A DNA stretch of 17,291 nt from Phycisphaerae bacterium (GCA_028712345.1 JAQTQF010000006.1:1-17291); one strand, 5' to 3'. Shown: positions 7,470-15,138, numbered from the stretch's first letter. Notes: generated from the sequence alone by a model not told the origin. Numbers and translations: made by a program.

Positions 7470-7760
7470 CTATTTTTCAACGATTCCAAGAATATCACTT
7501 TCGCGCAGAATCTTATAATCCTGGCCATCTATCTTAATGTCGTTTCCGCCGTACTTGCCGAAAAGAACTGTATCGTTTTTCTTAACGGCCACTTCGGCCC
7601 GCTTGCCGTTGTCCAGCATCCTGCCGGGGCCTACTGAAATTACTTTACCCATAAGAGGTTTTTCCTTAGCGGCATCCGGAAGAACAATGCCTCCCGCTGT
7701 CTTTTCTTCTGCTTCCTGCGGTTTTACTACTATTCTGTCGTCCAATGGTCTGAGTTTCAT
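7470..7760 (-). CDS. groES: 10-kDa co-chaperonin GroES
   Basis: Heptameric lid of the GroEL folding cage. At 96 residues it has the normal size. It starts MKLRPLDDRIVV and contains the mobile loop that docks on GroEL (EEKTAGGIVLPDAAKEKP, about 18-35) and the roof/core segments GKVISVGPG and VLFGKYGGNDIK. A GGAG lies about 9 nt before the ATG. It is flanked by a groEL on each side (47 and 37 nt), so one GroES presumably serves both chaperonins. Confidence 0.98.
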   Translation of the reverse strand: MKLRPLDDRIVVKPQEAEEKTAGGIVLPDAAKEKPLMGKVISVGPGRMLDNGKRAEVAVKKNDTVLFGKYGGNDIKIDGQDYKILRESDILGIVEK

Positions 7761-7776
7761 TTTTTATATCTCCATA

Positions 7777-7804
7777 TTCTTAGTTTTGAGTTCTTAGTTT
7801 TGAG
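7777..7804. repeat. Perfect 2 x 14-bp tandem repeat between groEL and groES
   Basis: TTCTTAGTTTTGAG occurs twice head to tail (7777-7790 and 7791-7804). On the transcribed strand this reads CTCAAAACTAAGAA twice, beginning 3 nt after the groEL TAA. It ends just before the ribosome binding site of groES and accounts for most of the 47-nt spacer. Confidence 0.8.
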
Positions 7805-7807
7805 TTT

Positions 7808-9505
7808 TTACATTCCCATATCCATTCCGCCCATACCTCCCATACCCATTCCGCCCATACCCATTCCGCCCATTCCACCCATGCCCATTCCGCCGCCGGA
7901 CATATCAGGGCCGGTCTTCTTCTTTTCGGGTTTTTCGGTAACAACACAATCACTGGTAAGAAGTAGGCCAGCAACACTTGCGGCATTCTGAAGAGCGATT
8001 CTTGTTACCTTTACAGGGTCGATAACACCACTATTTAAAAGGTCTTCGTATTTGTCCGTATCGGCATTGTAGCCAAAACCGCCCTGACCCTGCGAAACCT
8101 TGTTCACCACCAAATTGCCGACTTCCCCTGCATTATCGGCAATATAATAGCAAGGCATCTTAAGAGCGCAAGCGATAATATCGATGCCGGTTTTTTCATC
8201 GCCGGTGGCCTTTACTTTTTTCACGGCATCGATGCAGCGAATCAGCGCAACTCCGCCGCCGGGAACAACACCCTCGTCAATGGCTGCGCGGGTCGCGTGA
8301 AGTGCGTCTTCTATTCGTGCTTTCTTTTCTTTCATCTCGGCTTCACTAGCGGCGCCGACATTTATCTGGGCAACTCCGCCTGTCAATTTCGCCAACCGTT
8401 CCTGAAGTTTTTCCTTATCATAATCGCTGGTTGTGGCATCTATCTCATTGCGAATTTCCTTAATCCTGGCCGCAATGGATTCTCTTGTGCCAGCTCCTTC
8501 GACGATTACCGTATTGTCATTATTAATGGTAACTTTCTTCGCCCTTCCGAGCTGGGAAACCGTTACCTTATCAAGTTCGACACCTAAATCCTTGAATATG
8601 GGTTCGGCGCCAGTCAGAATCGCAACATCCTGCAGCATCGCTTTTCTTCTGTCGCCGTATCCGGGAGCCTTGACGGCACAAACGCTAAGTACGCCGCGAA
8701 GTTTATTGACTACTAATGTCGCAAGAGCTTCTCCTTCGATGTCTTCGGAAATGATTAGCAGAGGTTTCTTGCTCTTGGCAACCGCCTCAAGAATTGGAAT
8801 AAGTTTTTGAATGCTGCTGATTTTGTCCTCATAAACAAGGATGTACGGCTTTTCAAGTTCGCACACCATATTATCGGCATCGGTTACGAAATTCGGAGAA
8901 AGATAACCGCGATCGAACTGCATACCCTCGACAAAATCCAGCGTGGTATCGAGACTCTTGCCTTCTTCAATGGTAATAACGCCGTCCTGGCCGAGTTTCA
9001 TAAAGGCTTCAGCCATTATTTCGCCTATTTCAAAATCGTTGTTGGCTGAAATAGCCGCGATATTCGTAATATCCTTTTTGCTGGTAATATCAATAGATCT
9101 GGCAAGTTTTTTCAGAGCGTCCATCGCCGCTTCAACCGCCTTTGCGATTCCCCTGTTAATACTCATCGCATCGGCGCCTGCAGTTACATTGCGATAGGCC
9201 TCTTTGAAAATCGCCTCGGTAAGAACCGTAGCGGTAGTCGTGCCGTCGCCTGCAATCTTGCTTGTCTTGCTCGCCGCTTCACGAACAAGCTTTGCGCCCA
9301 TATTTTCGTTCTTGTCCAAAAGTTCGATTTCCTCGGCCACAGTCACGCCATCCTTAGTAACTGTCGGACCGCCCCAGCTTTTGTCTATGATAGCGTTTCT
9401 GCCTCTCGGGCCAAGAGTCGAGCGTACTGCTCTGGTCAGTTTCTCTACACCCGCCAACAAAGCCGCCCTTGCGTCAGCTTCAAACATCAGGTTTTTTGCT
9501 GCCAT
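7808..9505 (-). CDS. groEL: 60-kDa chaperonin GroEL, paralogue with GGM tail, first gene of the operon
   Basis: ATP-dependent folding chamber. The 565-residue protein has an intact nucleotide site (D52, GDGTTT at 86-91, D400 in RIEDALHATRAA) and ends in a long Gly/Met tail of about 30 residues. In the apical groove the segment reads GYLSPNF: N205 stands where E. coli GroEL has Tyr203, one of the residues tied to substrate binding, while Y201 and F206 are kept. A good AAGGAG (9516-9521) lies 10 nt before the ATG. As first gene it follows a 16-bp palindrome and is the best candidate for the transcript start. It is clearly diverged from the second GroEL three cistrons on, so the two are old paralogues and not a recent duplication. 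Confidence 0.97.
   Translation of the reverse strand: MAAKNLMFEADARAALLAGVEKLTRAVRSTLGPRGRNAIIDKSWGGPTVTKDGVTVAEEIELLDKNENMGAKLVREAASKTSKIAGDGTTTATVLTEAIFKEAYRNVTAGADAMSINRGIAKAVEAAMDALKKLARSIDITSKKDITNIAAISANNDFEIGEIMAEAFMKLGQDGVITIEEGKSLDTTLDFVEGMQFDRGYLSPNFVTDADNMVCELEKPYILVYEDKISSIQKLIPILEAVAKSKKPLLIISEDIEGEALATLVVNKLRGVLSVCAVKAPGYGDRRKAMLQDVAILTGAEPIFKDLGVELDKVTVSQLGRAKKVTINNDNTVIVEGAGTRESIAARIKEIRNEIDATTSDYDKEKLQERLAKLTGGVAQINVGAASEAEMKEKKARIEDALHATRAAIDEGVVPGGGVALIRCIDAVKKVKATGDEKTGIDIIACALKMPCYYIADNAGEVGNLVVNKVSQGQGGFGYNADTDKYEDLLNSGVIDPVKVTRIALQNAASVAGLLLTSDCVVTEKPEKKKTGPDMSGGGMGMGGMGGMGMGGMGMGGMGGMDMGM
7811..7899 (-). repeat. DNA repeats encoding the GroEL Gly-Gly-Met tail
   Basis: The 3' coding part of the first groEL is internally repetitive, with two perfect tandem copies of a 15-nt unit at 7839-7853 and 7854-7868 (CCCATACCCATTCCG on the plus strand) and several diverged copies either side. 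It encodes the GGM-rich chamber-floor tail. Other frames give striking but meaningless W- or P/I-rich peptides. Confidence 0.75.
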
Positions 9506-9547
9506 AATCCGTTTACTCCTTGATACTAAAGGTCAAAAAATTAAAAC

Positions 9548-9563
9548 AATACCAATTGGTATT
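9548..9563. promoter_or_regulatory. 16-bp perfect palindrome upstream of the chaperone operon
   Basis: AATACCAATTGGTATT is its own reverse complement. It lies 42 nt upstream of the first groEL ATG. On the minus strand it abuts and partly overlaps a possible -10 hexamer TCTAAT (plus 9561-9566; 5 of 6 to consensus, but with only a weak -35, TTACAA, 18 nt upstream). This is a typical place for a repressor operator. No CIRCE element (TTAGCACTC-N9-GAGTGCTAA) is found, so control by HrcA at a standard site is not supported. Confidence 0.5.
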
Positions 9564-9815
9564 AGAACTATCGCGTTGAGCGATTTGTAACGATTTATAA
9601 TAACTTCGTTTACCCGCGGACAACGGTGCAGATTCTATTTGGAATCCGTACAGCGTCCAACTCCGAGTATTCTAAACAGCAAAGAAAATACCAGTTTATT
9701 GTCCCAAAGGCCAATAAAAGTTTATAGCACACATAACCATTTTACAGAAAAAGAGTTATGGCAACTTCAAAAAAAAGATTTGTTTCTGCCCTGCCGATAT
9801 GACTGGACCCGCCCC

Positions 9816-9829
9816 TGCCAATTTTGGCA
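9816..9829. promoter_or_regulatory. 14-bp palindrome in the groEL-uup spacer
   Basis: TGCCAATTTTGGCA is a perfect inverted repeat followed by TTTT on the plus strand. It could be an operator or, folded as TGCCA-ATTT-TGGCA plus T-run, a very short terminator-like hairpin. It lies 177 nt upstream of the uup start. No similar copy is seen elsewhere in the window. Confidence 0.3.
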
Positions 9830-9929
9830 TTTTCAGTATTAAAAAGGCCAACTTGACAGCATCAGCCAATCAATTCGGCAACATAGAAACTGGATTTTCG
9901 CCACCGTTGCATCGGAAAATATGGCATCA

Positions 9930-9958
9930 TTGTAATTAGAAGAAGATTTTGCTACCAT
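9930..9958 (+). promoter_or_regulatory. Possible sigma70-like promoter for uup
   Basis: TTGTAA (9930-9935) and TACCAT (9953-9958) are spaced by 17 nt, each 4 of 6 to consensus. Transcription would begin near 9965, about 42 nt before the uup ATG. The match is modest and was chosen for spacing and position. Confidence 0.3.
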
Positions 9959-10006
9959 TCCGCAAGTCTATTTTAACAACAGGAATAATTACGGTACATA
10001 AAATAA

Positions 10007-11887
10007 ATGGCAATAATAGGAATACAGGATGTAAGTGTTGGTTTTGGCGGCCGACCATTGCTTGAAAATGTAAATTTGCAGATTGAGGCAGGCGACCGGA
10101 TTTGTCTGCTCGGCCGAAACGGTATTGGAAAATCTACCCTGATGAAACTCATTATGGGTGAAGTTTTGCCCGAACAGGGTGAAATTTTACGCGCCCCGCA
10201 GCTTACGATGACCTGCCTGACACAGGAAGTGCCAAAGGATTTGAGCGGGACGGTGTTTGAGCTAATATCCGAGGGACTTGGCCAATGCGGCAAGCTATTG
10301 GCCGAATATCACACTGTCAGTCATCAGCTCGCCCTTGACCACGATAATACATCACTGCTGACCAGGCTTGATAAATTGCAGCATTCACTCGATATCGAAG
10401 ATGCCTGGCAGATGGACAGGTATGTCGAGAACATAATAGAAAATATGGAACTGGACGGCAATGTCGAGGCAGCGAAGCTTTCGGCTGGAATGAAAAGACG
10501 CATTTTGCTCGCACAGGCAATCGTCCGCAAGCCGGATGTGCTGCTGCTTGATGAGCCAACCAACCATCTCGATATCGAGGCGGTTATGTGGATTGAGGAT
10601 TTTCTGACCAGCTACAAAGGAACATTGATTTTTGTCAGCCACGACCGGCTGTTCGTCAGGAAGCTGGCGACTCGCATCATCGAACTGGATAGAGGCCGGG
10701 CGATAAATTATTTTTGTGGTTATGAAACATTCCTTGTTCGCAGGGACATAGCAAATGAAGCCCAGGCGACCGCCGATGCGATGTTCGATAAAAAACTGTC
10801 GCAGGAAGAGGCGTGGATTCGCAAGGGAATAAAGGCGCGTCGTACGCGCAACGAGGGACGCGTGCGAGCACTTAAGAAAATGCGTAATGAAAGGAGCCAT
10901 CGCAGAGACAAAATCGGAAAAGTACGAATGCAAATGCAGGAAGTCCGGCAATCCGGCAGACTGGTAATCGACGCGAAGAATATTTCTTTCGCGTATCTTC
11001 CCGAAAAACCGATTATTTCAAATTTTTCCACGACCATAATGCGCAGCGACAGAATCGGGGTCATCGGAGCCAACGGTTCAGGAAAAACAACTCTGCTGCG
11101 GGTACTTCTTAAGGAACTTGCCGCTCAGGAAGGTACAGTAAGGCATGGCACGAATCTGGAAATCGCATATTTCGACCAACTACACGCGCAGCTTGATTTT
11201 GAAAAATCGGCGTATGAAAATATCGCCGACGGAAATGAGACAGTGGTGATTAACGGAAATCCCCGGCACATCATCGGCTATCTTCAGGATTTTTTGTTTG
11301 CGCCAAGCCAGTCACTAAGACCGCTGGCGGAACTTTCCGGCGGTGAACGGAACCGGCTGCTGCTGGCGAAACTTTTTACACGCCCGTCAAATGTGCTTGT
11401 GCTCGACGAGCCGACAAACGACCTCGATATCGAAACGCTCGATTTGCTCGAAGAATTTTTACTCAATTATCCGGGAACAGTGCTGATGGTAAGTCACGAC
11501 CGTGAGTTTTTGAACAATGCCGTTACAAGCATAATAGAAATGCAGGGTAACGGACAAGCAGCAGAATATGTCGGCGGCTATGATGACTGGCTGCGGCAGA
11601 GAAAGATAACGCCAGAGCCGGAGCCGCAAAAAACACCGCCCAAAATGCCTCCGGTAAGAGAAAAACCGCGAAAATTGACTTACAAAGAAAACAAGGAACT
11701 GAGGGAACTGCCCGGCTTGATAGAAAAGCTGGAATCCGAGCAACGGTATCTGCACAAAGAGATGGCTGACCCTGCATTCTACAAGAAAGGCTCGGAAGTA
11801 ATCGCCATCAGTACAAAAGCCGGGGAATTACAAAAGCAGCTCGATGAACTTTACGCCAGATGGCAGGAACTCGATGAACTGCGATAG
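10007..11887 (+). CDS. uup: ABC-F family ATPase Uup
   Basis: Soluble protein with two ATP-binding cassettes and no membrane domain. Uup-type ABC-F proteins act on ribosomes and are also linked to DNA stability. The 626-residue product is close to E. coli Uup in length. Cassette 1 has GRNGIGKST (36-44), a degenerate signature LSAGM (159-163, normally LSGG) and DEPTNHLD (182-189). The linker is strongly Uup-like (AWIRKGIKARRTRNEGRVRA). Cassette 2 has GANGSGKT (354-361), LSGGE (443-447) and DEPTNDLD (467-474). A proline-rich hinge (about 534-555) leads to the C-terminal coiled coil (557-626) diagnostic of Uup, known in that family to bind DNA. No strong Shine-Dalgarno precedes the ATG; the only candidate, AGGA at 9981-9984, is too far away. 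Confidence 0.93.
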   Translation: MAIIGIQDVSVGFGGRPLLENVNLQIEAGDRICLLGRNGIGKSTLMKLIMGEVLPEQGEILRAPQLTMTCLTQEVPKDLSGTVFELISEGLGQCGKLLAEYHTVSHQLALDHDNTSLLTRLDKLQHSLDIEDAWQMDRYVENIIENMELDGNVEAAKLSAGMKRRILLAQAIVRKPDVLLLDEPTNHLDIEAVMWIEDFLTSYKGTLIFVSHDRLFVRKLATRIIELDRGRAINYFCGYETFLVRRDIANEAQATADAMFDKKLSQEEAWIRKGIKARRTRNEGRVRALKKMRNERSHRRDKIGKVRMQMQEVRQSGRLVIDAKNISFAYLPEKPIISNFSTTIMRSDRIGVIGANGSGKTTLLRVLLKELAAQEGTVRHGTNLEIAYFDQLHAQLDFEKSAYENIADGNETVVINGNPRHIIGYLQDFLFAPSQSLRPLAELSGGERNRLLLAKLFTRPSNVLVLDEPTNDLDIETLDLLEEFLLNYPGTVLMVSHDREFLNNAVTSIIEMQGNGQAAEYVGGYDDWLRQRKITPEPEPQKTPPKMPPVREKPRKLTYKENKELRELPGLIEKLESEQRYLHKEMADPAFYKKGSEVIAISTKAGELQKQLDELYARWQELDELR

Positions 11888-11976
11888 ACAGGAATATTTT
11901 TTTATCGTTACGCCGCCGCTGTGCTATTTGGCAACGAAACGGAGATAGTGACTGGTCAATAAACTGAGATTAGTTA

Positions 11977-14817
11977 TTAAATGGACTGACCCCAATCTTT
12001 AGCAAAAGCTGCGAAATCAACCATATCGACTGAACCGTTACGCGTCATATCTGCCGGCAGGAGAACATCTTCGACAAGCCACGAATAAACGAAAGATTCC
12101 AAATCTTGTCCATCAACTCTATCATTATTGTCTATATCAGCAGGACTTCCGATAGTTGAATCAGACATACTGGCCTGGTTGGTACCGCCGTAGAAACCTA
12201 TATTAATCCTTTTGCCGTGCGGCCATAATTCTTTTTTCCAATTTGAATTCGTATCTCCAGCATCTATGCAGGGACTCGTTGAGGCATCTTTTAGCCATTG
12301 TTCCGTACTTGGGTTCCATCTTCCATTCTGAGCCTTAAGATGGTAATCTCCGTCAACCCAGAAATCGTCTTCGGTGTTTTCGGGTGTACCGTTATCGCTT
12401 AAGAAACCTTCAGATGCAAACAAAGGATCATCGTCGATATTGTTCGAAGCCTGAGGAATGTTCGTGTTAATACTTACAGCGCCCGTGTATGAAGTTGATG
12501 TGTCGTTATCATAATAATCACCAGCAGGATTATCGTAGAACAAACAATGCATAACATTAGGATCGGAAGCTGAGTGGCCTTCAAAGACAGCATTGTTGCC
12601 GTTACCTGTAAATATGGAATTTATGATTAAAGGTGATGAATCATAACAATAGATTCCTCCGCCAAGGCCGTTAGTTGTATTTTCGTTCATTGTGCAGTTA
12701 ATGACGGAACAAAAAGATTCATTTGTGCTGTAAATTGCTCCGCCGGCAGTGACGGATTTGTTGGCGGTGAAGCGGCAGTTTCGTATAGTCCCAAAAGACA
12801 GTGATATGTAAATACCTCCGCCTGCATTGTTGGCGCTATTTTCAATAAATACCGAATTGCTAATTGTTGGTGAAGATGACAATCTGGCTTCGATTGCTCC
12901 GCCGAAATGGTATGCAGAATTTTTGGTAAATACGCAATTGTCTATCAGTGGGCTGGATGCCAAACAGTGTATTGCACCGCCGCCGGTATTTGCGCCGTAG
13001 GCCTGATTCCCTGTCATAATACAGTTCTTAATTGTCGGGGAAGAATAACTAAGATATACCGCCCCGCCCTGATAAGCATAACCTCGCGTAATAGTAAATC
13101 CCTGAATAACAGAGTTATTGGTTTCGTAATTTTCGAGATAAAAAGCCTGTGAGCCGAATTCGCAATCGATAATACAATTTTGTGGACCGTTCTGGCTTCT
13201 AATGATTAAGTCTTTACCGTTGAAATCAATCATATTGTTCCCTGCTCCGGTATATGTACCATCGAGAACAACAACGATTCCATTGGCAGGAACCATATCA
13301 ACCGCCTCTTGCATTGAGTCATAGGGATTAGCCGGCGAACCATCTTCGGCCGGGGCTCCCGGTCCATCATCATCAACATAGATTATTGACGGTATTACTT
13401 CAAACTCAACGGTAACTGTTTTATTTGAATTCATCGTAACCTGATTGACTGTTGTCTTCAAGGCGTCGTTGTCGGTTCCCGTCCATTGCCTGACACGATA
13501 GCCCAAGTCGGGAGCAGCGGTTAGTTCAACAACTAAATTCACGGCAAAGCTGCCTGATTCCGGTAAAAGCGAACCATTACCGCCGACAATGCCGGAGGCG
13601 AGCTGATAAAGCAATACGGGTGGATTAGGGTGGTGATAACCGATATCGACCGTCCCAGTATCGTAAGTACCGTCCGTTCGAGTGGTCATATTGTCAATGC
13701 CGAGATTTGAGGCCGTATCACTGCCGGCATCGACACAGGGACTTTGAGCAAGTTGACCGGATGTTACCTGGCTTAAGTAATAATCTGTCAGCGGCCCTGT
13801 AACAAATAGCGGATCACCGTCAATGTTGTTCTGAGCATTATCAATATTCATATTAATGTCAAAAGCTCCGGACCATTGCCATGAGTCGTAGTCCCTAAAA
13901 TCTGCATCTGAATTATTATAAAAATGGCAATATGTAACGATTGGGTCGGCATTGGCGCCATCTTCATATATGCCGAAGTTTGTATTATGTGAAATGGTGC
14001 AGTTCGTTACAGTTGGAATTGTTGAGCTGCTGTAATCGCTGTAACAATATATTCCGCCGCCGCCATTTGTGCCTGCGGTGTTATACGCGATGGTACAATT
14101 TGTAATTAAGGGATTTGCACCGTAGCTGCAGAATATTGCACCTGCCTTTTGCGCAGCGGAGTTTCCGGTCAGCAGACAATTTTTAATGATCGGAGACATA
14201 TAAGGGTCGCAATATATACCGCCGCCGTTCTCGGTCGCTGTATTATTCGATATTACGCAATTTTCGATTCTTGGGTTATTAGCGCCGCCAATGCTGATAG
14301 CTGCGCCAAGTGCGGCAGAATTTTGAGAGAAAGTACAGCCCGTAATAAGTGATGTTGTATCTATGCAGCAAAGACCCGCCCCAAGATACGCTGAATTATT
14401 ATTTATGATACAATTTTTAATAGTCGGACAAGTCAGGCCGTCCCAGCCCCCATTTATATTAATAGCGTTATTGGTGGCATTGATAATTGTAAAGCCATCT
14501 ACAACAGCGGCCGCTGGTTCCCCAGTCATACTAAAAATAAAGGCGGAAGAATGTGAGGCGCTTTCACAATTGATTATACAATTTTGCGGACCGTTTTCAC
14601 TTTTTAGGGTGATTGTTTTACCTGTAAAATGCAGCATAGTATTGTTTGGGCCGGCGTAGGTACCATCTTTTACAATAATAGTATCACCGTTTACAGATGC
14701 CGTGATTGCCGATTTGATATCAGAATGTGTTTGTCCCGTACCAACCCATATTTCTGCGGCATTTGTAGCTCCTGATATGGATAATACCAGTACAGCCGCG
14801 ACCACAAATTTCTTCAT
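11977..14817 (-). CDS. Secreted duplicated parallel beta-helix protein with dockerin-like C-terminus
   Basis: A 946-residue exported protein. Residues 1-21 form a signal peptide (MKKFVVAAVLVLSISGATNA, then A-E). Two right-handed parallel beta-helix units follow, about 22-396 and 477-885, made of turns such as PTIKNC...N..A..GGGIYC, which resemble the GGAI/FxxN repeats of chlamydial Pmp proteins. Each unit opens with a D-G-T-Y ... NGPQNCII-(N/D)-CE block (51-85 and 519-553) and closes with a choice-of-anchor-Q style DPLF ... SPC-(V/I)-DAG block. Between them, about 405-473, is an InlB-like bacterial repeat (GNGSLLPESG ... NKTVTVEFE). The end, 892-944, holds two calcium-loop-like repeats (DIDNNDRVDGQDL; ADMTRNGSVDMVDF), a dockerin-like module. 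AAAGGA precedes the ATG. The substrate is unknown: polysaccharide binding or cleavage, or surface display, are possible. No catalytic triad can be named. Confidence 0.85.
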   Translation of the reverse strand: MKKFVVAAVLVLSISGATNAAEIWVGTGQTHSDIKSAITASVNGDTIIVKDGTYAGPNNTMLHFTGKTITLKSENGPQNCIINCESASHSSAFIFSMTGEPAAAVVDGFTIINATNNAININGGWDGLTCPTIKNCIINNNSAYLGAGLCCIDTTSLITGCTFSQNSAALGAAISIGGANNPRIENCVISNNTATENGGGIYCDPYMSPIIKNCLLTGNSAAQKAGAIFCSYGANPLITNCTIAYNTAGTNGGGGIYCYSDYSSSTIPTVTNCTISHNTNFGIYEDGANADPIVTYCHFYNNSDADFRDYDSWQWSGAFDINMNIDNAQNNIDGDPLFVTGPLTDYYLSQVTSGQLAQSPCVDAGSDTASNLGIDNMTTRTDGTYDTGTVDIGYHHPNPPVLLYQLASGIVGGNGSLLPESGSFAVNLVVELTAAPDLGYRVRQWTGTDNDALKTTVNQVTMNSNKTVTVEFEVIPSIIYVDDDGPGAPAEDGSPANPYDSMQEAVDMVPANGIVVVLDGTYTGAGNNMIDFNGKDLIIRSQNGPQNCIIDCEFGSQAFYLENYETNNSVIQGFTITRGYAYQGGAVYLSYSSPTIKNCIMTGNQAYGANTGGGAIHCLASSPLIDNCVFTKNSAYHFGGAIEARLSSSPTISNSVFIENSANNAGGGIYISLSFGTIRNCRFTANKSVTAGGAIYSTNESFCSVINCTMNENTTNGLGGGIYCYDSSPLIINSIFTGNGNNAVFEGHSASDPNVMHCLFYDNPAGDYYDNDTSTSYTGAVSINTNIPQASNNIDDDPLFASEGFLSDNGTPENTEDDFWVDGDYHLKAQNGRWNPSTEQWLKDASTSPCIDAGDTNSNWKKELWPHGKRINIGFYGGTNQASMSDSTIGSPADIDNNDRVDGQDLESFVYSWLVEDVLLPADMTRNGSVDMVDFAAFAKDWGQSI

Positions 14818-14933
14818 CGTGTGCCCATCCTTTTATCAGATAACATTAGTCTTTTAAGGCTCAATCTGCCTACATTGACCTGACATTCCCACACAATAAA
14901 ATGCACCTTACCCAGTTTACCTTGTTTTGCCAT

Positions 14934-14939
14934 ATTATA
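14934..14939 (-). promoter_or_regulatory. Possible -10 box for the beta-helix gene, inside a short dyad
   Basis: On the minus strand positions 14939-14934 read TATAAT, a perfect -10 hexamer, about 117 nt upstream of the beta-helix start; no good -35 is found at 16-18 nt. The hexamer sits at the edge of an inverted repeat CCTTGT (14920-14925) / ACAAGG (14939-14944), which could bind a regulator. Confidence 0.3.
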
Positions 14940-15006
14940 CAAGGAAAAAGAGGAATTGGATTTATGAGGATATTGAGGCTAAAAATATTTTCCCCGGATA
15001 TTGCAA

Positions 15007-15034
15007 ACAAAGCCGGATTTTCTTCCGGCTTTGT
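15007..15034 (-). terminator. Intrinsic terminator of the GH71/99-like gene
   Basis: ACAAAGCCGGA (15007-15017) and TCCGGCTTTGT (15024-15034) pair perfectly over 11 bp around a 6-nt loop, with a GC-rich core. Read on the minus strand the stem ends CTTTGT and runs into TTGC, giving a moderate U-rich end. It lies about 105 nt after the stop of the upstream gene and well before the next start, so it separates the two transcripts. Confidence 0.65.
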
Positions 15035-15138
15035 GGGTAATTACGCAATATGTTCGATACAGCCGCCTGGAACGGCAGGCCTGCAAATACAATGAAACAG
15101 CTTCCTGCCATTTAGGGACAAGATTAATTCATAATCTG

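Larger units (their letters stand above)
9506..10006. other. 501-nt non-coding spacer between divergent groEL operon and uup
   Basis: No convincing gene lies here. A 67-codon frame from a TTG at 9639 has no ribosome binding site and no recognisable similarity. The stretch holds the 16-bp palindrome at 9548-9563, a short dyad GATTC/GAATC at 9631-9646, a 14-bp palindrome TGCCAATTTTGGCA at 9816-9829 followed by TTTT, and a TTGACA at 9853-9858 without a matching -10. The two divergent genes must have their promoters here. Confidence 0.7.
14818..15138. other. 321-nt spacer between the two minus-strand envelope genes
   Basis: Contains no supported gene. From the right it holds short dyads at 15065-15084 (GCCTG/CAGGC, and the palindrome GCAGGCCTGC), a strong stem-loop terminator (15007-15034), the possible -10 box at 14934-14939, and a small dyad TCAAT/ATTGA (14861-14878) in the leader of the beta-helix gene. 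Confidence 0.65.

Noticed and set aside
7780..7991. Striking W-rich (minus) and P/I-rich (plus) repetitive peptides
   Set aside because: Both are out-of-frame or antisense readings of the DNA encoding the GroEL Gly-Gly-Met tail; the repetition comes from that tail.
9506..9660. CIRCE element for HrcA upstream of groEL
   Set aside because: No TTAGCACTC/GAGTGCTAA-like arms with a 9-nt spacer are present; only the unrelated 16-bp palindrome is.
9639..9842. 67-codon frame in the groEL-uup spacer
   Set aside because: It starts at a TTG without a Shine-Dalgarno and shows no domain or coding-like composition.
11951..11995. GGTCA/TGACC dyad between uup and the beta-helix gene as a bidirectional terminator
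   Set aside because: The right arm lies in the last codons of the beta-helix gene, the pairing is broken, and there is no T-run.
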